A stretch of DNA of 64,000 nt from positions 1,240,001 through 1,304,000 of the forward strand of contig AP019514.1 of the NCBI GenBank assembly GCA_007182875.1, given 5' to 3'. Origin of the DNA: Vreelandella sulfidaeris. Lineage in GTDB: Bacteria > Pseudomonadota > Gammaproteobacteria > Pseudomonadales > Halomonadaceae. The first letter of the stretch is position 1; every line of letters begins with the position of its first letter. Shown piece by piece: positions 11,318 to 19,918 of the stretch. Made by a program: the position numbers and the translations under genes. Below the pieces are notes generated by a model. That model was given only the letters and a program-made list of their open reading frames with translations, had not been told where the DNA came from and made no database searches.

Positions 11318-12006
11318 ATGATTGATTGGCGCGAGATAGACACCGTCCTACTCGATATGGATGGCACGCTGTTGGATTTACACTTTGACAGCCATTTCTG
11401 GCTGGAGCACTTACCGCGACGCTACCGCGAACTGCACCAGTTGGATGAAGCCTCCCAGGAAGCACTGCGCGCACGCATTATCGGCGAGCAGGGCACGTTA
11501 AACTGGTACAGCCTGGCGTACTGGAGCCGCGAACTAGGCGTCGATATTGTCGCTCTTAAGCGCGAAGTTCAGCACCTGATTGGGCTGCGTAGTGACGCGC
11601 TGGATTTCCTCAAATGGCTTAAACTAGCGCACCCAAGAGTGGTGTTGGCCACCAACGCTGATCGCGCAAGTCTCGCATTGAAATTGCCTCTAACGGGTCT
11701 GGAAAGCTACTTAGACGCCATCATCTCTTCCGAGGATGTGGGGGCCGCCAAAGAGGAGCAGGCATTCTGGTTTGCCCTTCAGGAGATCGAGGCTTTTGAT
11801 CCTGCACGCACGCTGTTTATTGATGACAATGTTCGCGTATTGGAGAGCGCTCGTGAGTTTGGCATCAAGCATTTGCTGGGCATTAAACAACCTGACAGCC
11901 AGCGGCCTGAAAAGAGCTACAGGAATTTATAGCCCTTGACCGGTTCGCTCATCTGTTTCCCGAACAACTGCCGGAACAGCTGTCAGAAACGCAAGGAGAG
12001 CATTAA
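11318..12006 (+). CDS. yrfG: GMP/IMP nucleotidase, HAD superfamily (YrfG-like)
   Basis: Dephosphorylates purine mononucleotides. HAD motif I DTVLLDMDGTLLDL at the N-terminus, motif II VLATNAD, motif III lysine region near GAAKEEQAFW, motif IV TLFIDDN. About 229 aa. ATG 11318 has GGAG five bases upstream. A T-run near 11928-11930 is one base short: repair reads RNFIALDRFAHLFPEQLP and moves the stop to TAA 12004-12006, overlapping the hslR start as TAATG. The overlap indicates translational coupling with hslR and supports the repair. Confidence 0.85.
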
Positions 12007-12395
12007 TGAGCGAGAGCGTACGCTTGGATAAATGGCTCTGGGCCGCGCGTTTCTTTAAGACCCGCGCACTGGCTAAGAAAGCCATCGAAGGCGGCAAAGT
12101 ACACTACGACGGGGCGCGGGTTAAAACCAGCAAAAACGTCGAGCTGGGCGCGCTTATCCGTGTGCCTCAGGGCTGGGATATTTATGAAGTGGAAGTGATT
12201 GCGCTTTCCGATCAACGGCGCGGCGCGCCAGAAGCGCGCACACTTTATGCAGAAACCGAAGAGAGCGCACAGCGCCGGGCCAAAGAAGCCGAAGCAAGGC
12301 GGCTCACTAACGAAGCGATGCAGCACCCGCTTAAACGCCCCGACAAAAAGCAGCGCCGCGATATACAGCGCTTTCAGCGCAACCAAGGGGAGTAG
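12006..12395 (+). CDS. hslR: Ribosome-associated heat shock protein Hsp15
   Basis: Small basic S4-domain protein that binds 50S subunits carrying a stalled nascent chain and helps recycling. 129 aa, intact. The S4 fold is at the N-terminus (VRLDKWLWAARFFKTRALAKKAIEGG). The C-terminal third is a highly charged Arg/Lys/Glu helix. It shares a TAATG junction with yrfG and lies 42 bp before hslO, the E. coli order. Confidence 0.95.
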   Translation: MSESVRLDKWLWAARFFKTRALAKKAIEGGKVHYDGARVKTSKNVELGALIRVPQGWDIYEVEVIALSDQRRGAPEARTLYAETEESAQRRAKEAEARRLTNEAMQHPLKRPDKKQRRDIQRFQRNQGE

Positions 12396-12437
12396 CCCCT
12401 TACGCCAATAGCCCAGTTAAACATTAGGTAGCCAATT

Positions 12438-13313
12438 ATGTCTGATCAAATTCAACGCTTTATGTTCGATCACACCAATGTCCGTGGCGAGATCGTTACC
12501 TTGGCGGCCGCCTACCATGAAGTGTTGGACCGCCACGCCTACCCACCGGCTGTTAATGCACTATTGGGCGAGCTGTTAGCTGCCGTCGCATTGCTTACCG
12601 ATACCGTAAAGCTGGATGGCACACTGAGCATTGAAGTACGCGGCACCGGTGTCCTGTCGCTGCTGATGGCCGAATCTAATCCCGGTGGCGAGCTGCGAGC
12701 GATTGCACGCATCGCGGAAGACGCCGCGCTGCCTAGCGAGCACGCTACTTTCCGCGAGCTGGTTGGTGAAGGCCAGATTGTCATTACACTCGATCCGCGT
12801 GAAGGGCACCGCTATCAAGGTATTGTCGCGCTGGATCAAGCGACGCTCGGCGGCTGTTTGGAAGCCTACTTTAGCCAATCCGAGCAGTTGCCGACCCGGC
12901 TATGGTTAGCGGCCGATGAGAAGCGTGCGGGAGGATTGCTCCTGCAGCGCCTGCCGGAAGAGTCACAAAACCAGGATGTCGATGCTTGGGACCGCAGCGT
13001 GCAATTAGCCGACACGATTAAAACGGAAGAGTTACTTGGGCTTGAGCAGCGCGAAGTGCTTTACCGCCTATACCACGAAGAAACGGTGCGCGTTTTTGAC
13101 CCTAAAACACTGCGCTTTGGCTGCACTTGCTCCCGGGAGCGAATGAGCTATGCACTTCACACGCTGGGAAAGGAAGAGTTGCGCGATATTCTGCATGAAC
13201 AAGGCGCTATCGACACCCAATGCCACTTTTGCCACACGAAATATCACTACACAGCGGCGGATATTGAAATTTTGTTGGACGACCCCGAGGCGCCTTCGCC
13301 CACGATTCACTGA
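12438..13313 (+). CDS. hslO: Redox-regulated chaperone Hsp33
   Basis: Holdase activated by oxidation, protecting unfolded proteins during oxidative heat stress. 291 aa, intact. The C-terminal zinc switch is complete: CTC near nt 13122-13130 and CHFC near nt 13221-13232 (CxC-X~30-CxxC). The N-terminal domain shows [13 protein letters not shown] and [18 protein letters not shown]. Third gene of the yrfG-hslR-hslO operon. Confidence 0.96.
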   Translation: MSDQIQRFMFDHTNVRGEIVTLAAAYHEVLDRHAYPPAVNALLGELLAAVALLTDTVKLDGTLSIEVRGTGVLSLLMAESNPGGELRAIARIAEDAALPSEHATFRELVGEGQIVITLDPREGHRYQGIVALDQATLGGCLEAYFSQSEQLPTRLWLAADEKRAGGLLLQRLPEESQNQDVDAWDRSVQLADTIKTEELLGLEQREVLYRLYHEETVRVFDPKTLRFGCTCSRERMSYALHTLGKEELRDILHEQGAIDTQCHFCHTKYHYTAADIEILLDDPEAPSPTIH

Positions 13314-13479
13314 GTATGTAGTCGAGGGTGGCCCGTAGAGCATTTTCAAGTGTCGCTAGGCGGGCCAGTGGATTCAATGAATGCGACGTTTGTTGCAAAC
13401 GGCTGTTTGAATTTTTACTGCGCCGCAACACAAAATATAGTGTCTTTGTAGTAGTTTAACTACAAGATATTTGATCTTC

Positions 13480-13507
13480 GCCCCCGTTTCCTGGGGGCTT
13501 TCTTTTT
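13480..13507 (+). terminator. Rho-independent terminator before pckA
   Basis: GCCCCC (13480-13485) pairs with GGGGGC (13493-13498) and is followed by TTTCTTTTT. It probably ends the yrfG-hslR-hslO transcript. Confidence 0.75.
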
Positions 13508-13569
13508 GCCATAATGCGCCGGACTTTAGCGCGCCCAGCCGGATTTGCAGTGGTTGGGAAGAACTCTAA

Positions 13570-13614
13570 GGCGTCGGTGACGCCCGGTAACACGAGTGAA
13601 ATGGCCTTAAGGCC
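13570..13614 (+). promoter_or_regulatory. Structured pckA leader (two palindromes)
   Basis: GGCGTC-GGT-GACGCC (13570-13584) and the perfect 12-bp palindrome GGCCTTAAGGCC (13603-13614) stand immediately upstream of the pckA ribosome-binding site and ATG 13626. They could form hairpins in the mRNA leader or be operators. I recognise no known riboswitch class. Confidence 0.3.
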
Positions 13615-13625
13615 CAGGAATCGAC

Positions 13626-15174
13626 ATGACCACGACTCAAGCTCCCCAAGCCCACGTCAATCTCAGCAGCGCCGAACTCATCGAGCGCGCCGTGGCACGT
13701 GGCGAAGGCCGTCTCTCGGCTAACGGCGCCCTGGTAGTAAATACCGGCCTGCGTACCGGCCGTTCACCGAAAGATCGCTTTATCGTTGATGAACCCTCCA
13801 CGCGTAGCCAAATTGATTGGGAAGCGTCAACCGCCCCTTCGATGCGGACAAGTTCAGCGCATTATGGGGCCGTGTCGATGACTATCTGAATAGCCAGGAA
13901 AATTTTGTTGCCGAATTGCACGTAGGCAGTGATTCAACCCACTACTTACCGGTTCGCGTCACCACTGAAACGGCATGGCAAAACCTGTTTGGCCGTACCA
14001 TGTTTGTTCGCCCCCAAGCCTACAATCCTGCGGCTAAAGACGAGTGGACCATCCTTAATGCCGCAGGCTTTGAGTGTGATCCTTCCCGCGACGGCACCAA
14101 CTCTGATGGTTGTGTGATCATTAATTTCGCCGAGAAAAAAGTGCTGATTGCTGGCATGCGCTATGCTGGCGAAATGAAAAAGCCATGTTCTCGGTGCAAA
14201 ATTTCCTGCTGCCGGCTGCTGACGTACTGCCGATGCACTGCTCGGCCAACGTGGGTGAAGATGGCGAAACTTGCCTGTTTTTCGGCCTTTCCGGCACCGG
14301 TAAAACCACGCTCGGCTGACCAGGCGCGTTTCCTGATCGGTGATGATGAACACGCGTGGGGCGACGGCATTGTCTTCAATATGGAAGGTGGCTGCTACGC
14401 CAAGTGCATCGATCTTTCCGAGAAGAACGAGCCGGTAATCTGGAACGCCATCAAATTTGGCACTGTGCTGGAAAACGTGGTGCTGGATGACCGTCGTGAG
14501 CCTGACTACGCCGACGATAGCCTGACCCAGAACTCCCGCGCTGCATACCCGCTGGAGCACGTTGAGAAGCGGGTACCGGAAAACCTCGCAGGCGAGCCAA
14601 ATGCCATCGTGTTCCTGACCTGCGATATGTCCGGCGTGCTTCCCCGGTATCTGTACTCTCTAAAGAAGCCGCGGCGTATCATTTCCTCTCAGGCTACACC
14701 GCCAAAGTGGGCTCAACCGAAATGGGCTCCTCTGAAGGTCTGGCTGCCACGTTCTCCACCTGCTTTGGTGCACCGTTCTTCCCGCGTCCTGCGCGCGAGT
14801 ACGCTGACCTGCTGATCAAGCGGGTCGAGAAGAAAGACGCTCAGGTGTATCTGGTCAACACCGGCTGGACAGGCGGTGCTTACGGTGAAGGCGGCTCACG
14901 CTTCTCAATCCCGACCACGCGCGCCATTATCAGTGCCATTCAGTCGGGTGTATTGCGTGATATCGACACTAAGCATATTGATGGGCTCAATCTGCAAGTG
15001 CCCGTCTCCGTGCCTGGCGTTGATTCTAGCCTGCTAGATCCGCGTGAAACTTGGCAAGACCGTGAGGCTTATGATCGTCATCTCAAAGAGCTGGCGACCA
15101 AATTCGTCGATAACTTCAAGAAGTTCGAAGGTGTCAACGAAGCGATCATTCAGGCGGGACCGCAGTTAACCTAA
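13626..15174 (+). CDS. pckA: Phosphoenolpyruvate carboxykinase (ATP), frameshifted
   Basis: First committed step of gluconeogenesis, oxaloacetate + ATP to phosphoenolpyruvate. About 516 aa repaired. Key segments: [52 protein letters not shown]-loop GLSGTGKTT (nt ~14284-14310), [25 protein letters not shown]-like [11 protein letters not shown], and [12 protein letters not shown]. Four breaks, each fixed by restoring bases: G3 at 13819-13821, A5 at 14177-14181, CT loss near 14311-14313 (after the P-loop), C4 at 14642-14645. The gene follows hslO as in E. coli. Confidence 0.94.
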
Positions 15175-15201
15175 TGCTTGGCTGATTGACGCACTCAATA
15201 G

Positions 15202-15231
15202 GGGGCAGGGCTACGGCACTGCCCCTTTTTT
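15202..15231 (+). terminator. Rho-independent terminator after pckA
   Basis: GGGGCAG (15202-15208) pairs with CTGCCCC (15219-15225), 10-base loop, followed by TTTTTT. Confidence 0.9.
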
Positions 15232-15320
15232 GTTGCTTATCGCTTTATCATTGCATAGGCGGCTGACTTTCTGAGATAAAGAGATAGGTAAAACAAGCAC
15301 TAGGAGTGTTGCGTGAAAGG

Positions 15321-16540
15321 ATGGCTCCAACAACGATGGACCCGCAAAAACTAGCCAGCATCCATAATTTGCACGATGTGGAGCGGTTAGCGCGTCGAAA
15401 ATTGCCAAGACCTATTTTTGGCTATATCGACCATGTTGCAGAGGATGGGCGAACCCAGCGTGCTAACCTCACCGCGTTCGATGAATACTGTTTTTTGCCC
15501 AAAGCGTTTGTCAACGTCTCGCAGATTGAACTGTCCACTGAGCTATATGGAAAACGCTACTCCGTGCCTTTTGGTATCGCTCCCATGGGGATTAGTGCGT
15601 TGTCGGCTTACCAAGGGGACTTGGTGCTGGCGCGGGCAGCGGCGAAATGTAACTTGCCGATGATTATGAGTGGTTCATCGCTAGTGCCCATGGAAGAGGT
15701 GGCTCAAGTCGAAGGTGCTGACTGGTTCCAGGCGTACCTGCCGGGAACGCCGGAAGGTATTGAGGCCCTGCTTAAACGTATCGAGCAGGCCGGTTTTAAG
15801 AAACTGGTAGTGACGCTTGATTACCCCGTGCCGCCCAACCCGGATAATTTCCGGCGTTCGGGTTTTACGTCTCCGTTGGAGCCAACGCTTCGTCTGGCTG
15901 CCGATGGTTTGATGCGACCAGACTGGCTGTGTAATACCTTCCTGCGCACGTTATGGAAGCATGGCATGCCACATTTTGAGAACAATCATGCCGAGCGGGG
16001 GGCACCCGTCATCTCTCGCCGAGCGGCGCGGGACTTCTCGGGGCGGCGACATTTCGACTGGGGCTATCTCGACCTGGTGCGCCGTGTGGCCCGACACCTT
16101 GATCGTGAAAGGGGTACTGAACCCGGAAGATGCCGTTCGTGCACATCAAGCGGGTGTCGACGGCATTATTCTTTCCAATCATGGCGCTCGCCAGTTGGAC
16201 TGCACGATCTCCGCTGCAGGTGCTGCCTGAAATAAAGCGCCGTGTCAGCGATATTCCTATCATGATCGACAGTGGCTTCCGGCGTGGCACCGATGTCATC
16301 AAGGCCCTGGCGCTGGGGGCCGACTTTGTATTTGTGGGGCGCCCTTTCAATTATGCGGCTGCCTGCGCTGGGCAAGCGGGAGTTGAGCATGTCGCTGACC
16401 TACTGCAGCGTGAAATTGAGCGCAATATGGCGCTACTAGGGCTCACCAGTCTCGCCCAGTTAGACCACACCTGCCTCTACCAGCCATCAACCGATAAAGT
16501 ACCGCAGCCATTGACGCCCATGCCACAAAACATTCGCTGA
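15321..16540 (+). CDS. FMN-dependent alpha-hydroxyacid dehydrogenase (LldD-like), frameshifted
   Basis: Flavoenzyme of the L-lactate dehydrogenase / glycolate oxidase / mandelate dehydrogenase family, oxidising a 2-hydroxyacid to the 2-oxoacid and passing electrons to quinone or oxygen. About 406 aa. Motifs: [40 protein letters not shown], catalytic Lys in TLIVKGVL, catalytic His in SNHGARQLD, and the C-terminal FMN phosphate site [18 protein letters not shown]...FVGRPFNYA. Breaks near 16083-16089 (TG lost; [13 protein letters not shown]) and near 16208-16215 ([16 protein letters not shown]). Start ATG 15321 is the likeliest; GTG 15306 and ATG 15336 are alternatives. Substrate undecided between lactate and a bulkier hydroxyacid. 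Confidence 0.85.
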
Positions 16541-16564
16541 GCTCGCATTCCTCGTTACCACGCG

Positions 16565-16840
16565 CTATGAGTGCAGCACAAATTTGAATTTGTAGGTGTA
16601 GGGCATCGCCAGCATGACGTAGGGGTCACCATGTTGGGCGGTTTGGTGATACCAATCCACCGCAGCTTGCTCTAAACAAAGAATCGCTAAATCGGCTTTC
16701 CGAATACCGTAGAGTCGCATACCTTCATCTTTGGCGGCTTGTGCCTCTTCATTCAGCGCCAAGACAAAAGGCGACAACAGCGCCGCTATGGCTAGCCCGG
16801 CCAGGGTGATCAGTAGGTTTGGTCGTTTTGGTAACAACAT
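16565..16840 (-). pseudogene. Decayed Sel1-repeat immunity paralog (fourth copy)
   Basis: 91 codons. It keeps the signal peptide (ITLAGLAIAALLSPFVLA) and the first helix (EEAQAAKDEGMRLYGIRKADLA) shared by its three upstream paralogs. It then jumps from LEQAA straight to VDWYHQTAQHGDPYVML. The other copies have about 30 residues between these points, bounded by the same QAA motif, so an in-frame deletion by recombination between the short repeats is likely. The reading frame then diverges and stops, and the whole Sel1-repeat body is missing. The start overlaps the preceding copy's stop as TAATG. Confidence 0.75.
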
Positions 16841-17869
16841 TAGGGGCCAAATTTATCGGGGAAGTAGGAGAGCGGCGGCTCACGGTTTAGCCACTCGTCC
16901 ATCATTTCTTCGCCTTCTTCGCCTTCTTCGCCTTCTTCGCGTTGTTCTGGGGTGACGCTATCGCGATAAGCGCGCAAAGCATTCTCAGATGAACTGCCGG
17001 GGGCTTCTTCGTGAATAGCAAGAAACATTGCCCACCCTTTGGCTGGGTCTGGGGCCGGCGCTGAACGGCATAACTCTCGGCCTGCCTCTTCGGGCTCGAT
17101 GTTACAAGCGGCCAACCAACCACGCCCATTCATATGTCCTGCTTCGGAAGCCTTGGTTATCCATTCCCAGGCCTCATCAGGCTGATCCAGATGATTCAAC
17201 ACAGAGGCGAGATTATTCATAGAGGGGGCATAACCTCCTTCTGCTGCCTGTCGAAACCAAACCTCAGCGGCTTCCAAACGCTCGATATCGTTGGGGTAAC
17301 CTTTTTCGTCGTTGCGGGCTATCTCGCCAAGCAAGTTCATAGATTCCACATGGCCCGCCTCGGCGGCACGCCGTAGCCACTTCATCGCTTCGGCTTCATC
17401 GGGGTCTTTAACGTAGTAATAAATATTATAAAGCGCGGCCATGGCCTCGGCATCGCCTGCCTCAGCTTTAGGTAGCGTTAACTCCAAGGCCTCCTGGGGC
17501 CAGTCGCCGCCGTCTTCCGGGCAGACATCCCCCTGCTCGCATGCACCGCCATCAAACAAGCGCAGCATGGCGTGGGGTCACCGTTTTGTGCGGCTTGGTA
17601 ATACCAGTCCAACGCGGCTTGTGAAAGCCCGCGACTAAGGAGTCTATTCGCTTCGCCCAAATAATACATTGCTTCCATATCACCAGCCTCAGCCGCAATT
17701 TCAAGCGGAGGTTGCATCTTTTCCCACTAGTGGATGCCCCATAGGCGCATGTCTTCATCTTTGCGGCTTGTGCCTCTTCGCCCAGCGCCCAGGCCGAAGG
17801 GGACAGCAGTGTCACTAACATTAGGCAAGCCAGTATGAAAGGAAGCTTCGATCGTTTTGATAACAACAT
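16840..17869 (-). CDS. Exported Sel1-repeat protein, third copy (frameshifted), putative T6SS immunity protein
   Basis: About 343 aa repaired. N-terminal signal peptide (ACLMLVTLLSPSAWA), then Sel1/TPR-like repeats (LRRAAEAGHVESMNLLGE, VWFRQAAEGGYAPSMNNLA, WITKASEAGHMNGRGW), and the family C-terminus LNREPPLSYFPDKFGP. Several breaks in the first third (near 17575, 17715 and 17760) displace the frame. The carboxyl end carries an expanded EEG tripeptide repeat not seen in its paralogs. Start ATG 17869 overlaps the previous stop as TGATG. Sel1-repeat proteins serve as immunity proteins for T6SS effectors (for example PA5086-PA5088 next to PldB); that role is inferred here from position. Confidence 0.75.
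16906..16941 (-). repeat. Four tandem 9-bp units inside Sel1 copy three
   Basis: TTCTTCGCC is repeated three times plus a fourth unit with one change (plus-strand sense). It encodes repeated Glu-Glu-Gly on the minus strand. The first copy has a single EEGEE at the same place and the second EEGGR, so this is a local slippage expansion. Confidence 0.8.
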
Positions 17870-18884
17870 CAGGGGCCAAACTTCTCAGGGAAATAGGAGA
17901 GCGGCGGTTCACGGTTTAGCCACTCTTCCATCATTCGTCCGCCTTCTTCACGCTGTTCTTGAGTAACGCTGTCACGATAAACTCGCAGCGATCTTTCTGA
18001 CGAAGTGCCGGGAGCTTCTTCATGGATAGCTAGTAGGATGGCCCACCCTTTGGCAGGTTCTGGATCGGTAGCAGAATTACATAGAGTCAATTCCTCCCAA
18101 TCAGGTTCAATATTACAGGCGGCCAACCACCTCCTCCCATTGATATGCCCTGCTTCGGAAGCTTTTGTTATCCATTCCCACGATTCTTCGGGCTGATCCA
18201 GATGGTTTAAGACAGAGGCAAGATTGTTCATAGAGGGAGCGTAGCCAGCCTCTGCGGCTTTGCGAAACCACACCTCAGCGGCTTCCAAACGCTCGGTATC
18301 GTTGGCGTAACCTTCTTCGTCGTTGCGGGCTATCTCACCCAGCAAATGCATGGACTCCACATGGCCCGCCTCGGCGGCACGCCGTAGCCACTTCATTGCC
18401 TCATCTTCATCGGGCTCTTTAACGTAGTAATAAATATCGTAAAGCGCGGCCATGGCTTCGGGATCACCCGCTTCTGCCTTGGGCAGGGTGAGCTCCAATA
18501 CCGCCTGGGGCCAGTCGTCGCTGTCTTCCGGGCAGACATCCCCCAGCTCGCATGCACCGCCATCAAACAGGCGCAGCATGGCGTGAGGGTCGCCGTTTTG
18601 TGCGGCTTGGTAATACCAGTCCAACGCGGCTTGATTCATACCCCCATAACCAATCGACGGTTCGCTTCACCCAGGTAATACATTGCCTCAACATCACCCG
18701 CTTCAGCCGCTTGTTCTAAATAAGAAAACGCTAAATCGGCTTTCCGAATACCGTAAAGTCGCATACCTTCCTCTTTGGCGGCCTGAGCCTCATCGTCCAG
18801 CGCCCAGACGGAAGGTAGCATGAGCGCTGTAAGCGTTAGTCCTGCTAGCATTGCCAGGGTGATTGATCGTTTTACTAACAACAT
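17869..18884 (-). CDS. Exported Sel1-repeat protein, second copy (one frameshift), putative T6SS immunity protein
   Basis: About 339 aa. Signal peptide LAGLTLTALMLPSVWA followed by LDDEAQAAKEEG, then Sel1 repeats and C-terminus LNREPPLSYFPEKFGP. One break at the G5 run near 18641-18646: adding one G joins RRLVMGG to MNQAALDWYYQAAQNG. Most of the protein is nearly identical to the first copy between the signal peptide and the fourth repeat, but the segment before the C-terminus (NIEPDWEELTLCNSATDPEP) differs. ATG 18884 overlaps the first copy's stop as TAATG. Confidence 0.8.
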
Positions 18885-19891
18885 TAGGGGCCAAATTTAT
18901 CGGGGAAGTAGGAGAGCGGCGGCTCGCGGTTTAGCCACTCGTCCATCATTTCTTCGCCCTCTTCGCGCTGCTCAGAGGTAACGTACTCTCTATAAATATT
19001 AAGATTTTGATCGGGATAACTACCGGGTACTTCCTCTTTAATTGCTAAGAGTATTGCCCATCCCAGTGCAGGATCCGGCTCTAGAGCACCTCGGCATAAA
19101 TCTTTAAAATCTCTGAGAGTGGGCACGATATTGCAAGCTGCTATCCAGCGACGGCCATTTATATGGCCGGCCTCAGAAGATTTAACTCTCCACTCTCTAG
19201 CTTCTTCATACCGTTCTAAGTTACTTAGCACTGCCGCTAAATTATTCATAGCCTGGGCATAACCTGCCTCAGCCGCCTTGCGAAACCACACCTCTGCGGC
19301 TTCCAAGCGCTCGGTATCGTTGGCGTAACCTTCTTCGTCGTTGCGGGCTATCTCGCCGAGCAAGTTAATGGACTCCACATGGCCGGCCTCGGCGGCGCGC
19401 CGTAGCCACTTCATTGCCTCATCTTCATCGGGCTCTTTTACGTAGTAATAAATATCGTAAAGTGCGGCCATGGCCTCGGGGTCGCCTGCTTCGGCTTTGG
19501 GCAGGGTGAGTTTCAGCGCTGCCTGTGGCCAGTCGTCGCCGTTTTTCGGGCATACGTCCCCGAGCTCGCAGGCACCGCCATCAAACAGGCGCAACATGGC
19601 GTGGGGGTAGCCGTGTTGGGCGGCTTGGTGGTACCAGTCCAGTGCGGCTTGATTCATCCCACCCATAACCAGGCGACGGTTCGCCTCGCCCAAGTAGTAC
19701 ATTGCCTCCACATCACCCGCTTCAGCCGCTTGTTCTAAATATGGGATGGCTGTTTGTGGCCTACTGATACCATACAATCTCATGCCTTCGTCTTTAGCGG
19801 CCTGAGCATCTTCGTCCAACGCCCAGACGGAAGGTAGCATGAGCGCTGTAAGCGTTAGCCCTGCTAGCGTTGCCAAGATTGTTGATCGCAT
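18884..19891 (-). CDS. Exported Sel1-repeat protein, first copy, putative T6SS immunity protein
   Basis: 335 aa, the only uninterrupted copy of the four. Signal peptide (LATLAGLTLTALMLPSVWA, cleavage before LDEDAQ) predicts periplasmic location. Sel1-type repeats follow, each around AAEAGxxxAMxxLG. The C-terminus is LNREPPLSYFPDKFGP. The gene starts 28 bp after the effector gene, with AAGGA upstream, so it is the first gene behind the toxin. An exported immunity protein implies that the toxin acts in the periplasm or on a membrane or wall target. I infer this by analogy with other T6SS effector/Sel1 pairs. Confidence 0.8.
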   Translation of the reverse strand: MRSTILATLAGLTLTALMLPSVWALDEDAQAAKDEGMRLYGISRPQTAIPYLEQAAEAGDVEAMYYLGEANRRLVMGGMNQAALDWYHQAAQHGYPHAMLRLFDGGACELGDVCPKNGDDWPQAALKLTLPKAEAGDPEAMAALYDIYYYVKEPDEDEAMKWLRRAAEAGHVESINLLGEIARNDEEGYANDTERLEAAEVWFRKAAEAGYAQAMNNLAAVLSNLERYEEAREWRVKSSEAGHINGRRWIAACNIVPTLRDFKDLCRGALEPDPALGWAILLAIKEEVPGSYPDQNLNIYREYVTSEQREEGEEMMDEWLNREPPLSYFPDKFGP

Positions 19892-19918
19892 TACATCATT
19901 CCTTTGTAAACTGTCTTG

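Larger units (their letters stand above)
13314..13625 (+). other. hslO-pckA intergenic region with inverted repeats
   Basis: 312 bases without a convincing gene. It holds, in order: an inverted repeat TTGTAGT (13446-13452) / ACTACAA (13459-13465), the terminator at 13480-13507, and the pckA leader with two GC-rich palindromes. No tRNA or small RNA was recognised, though the segment upstream of the terminator could give a short transcript. Confidence 0.4.
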
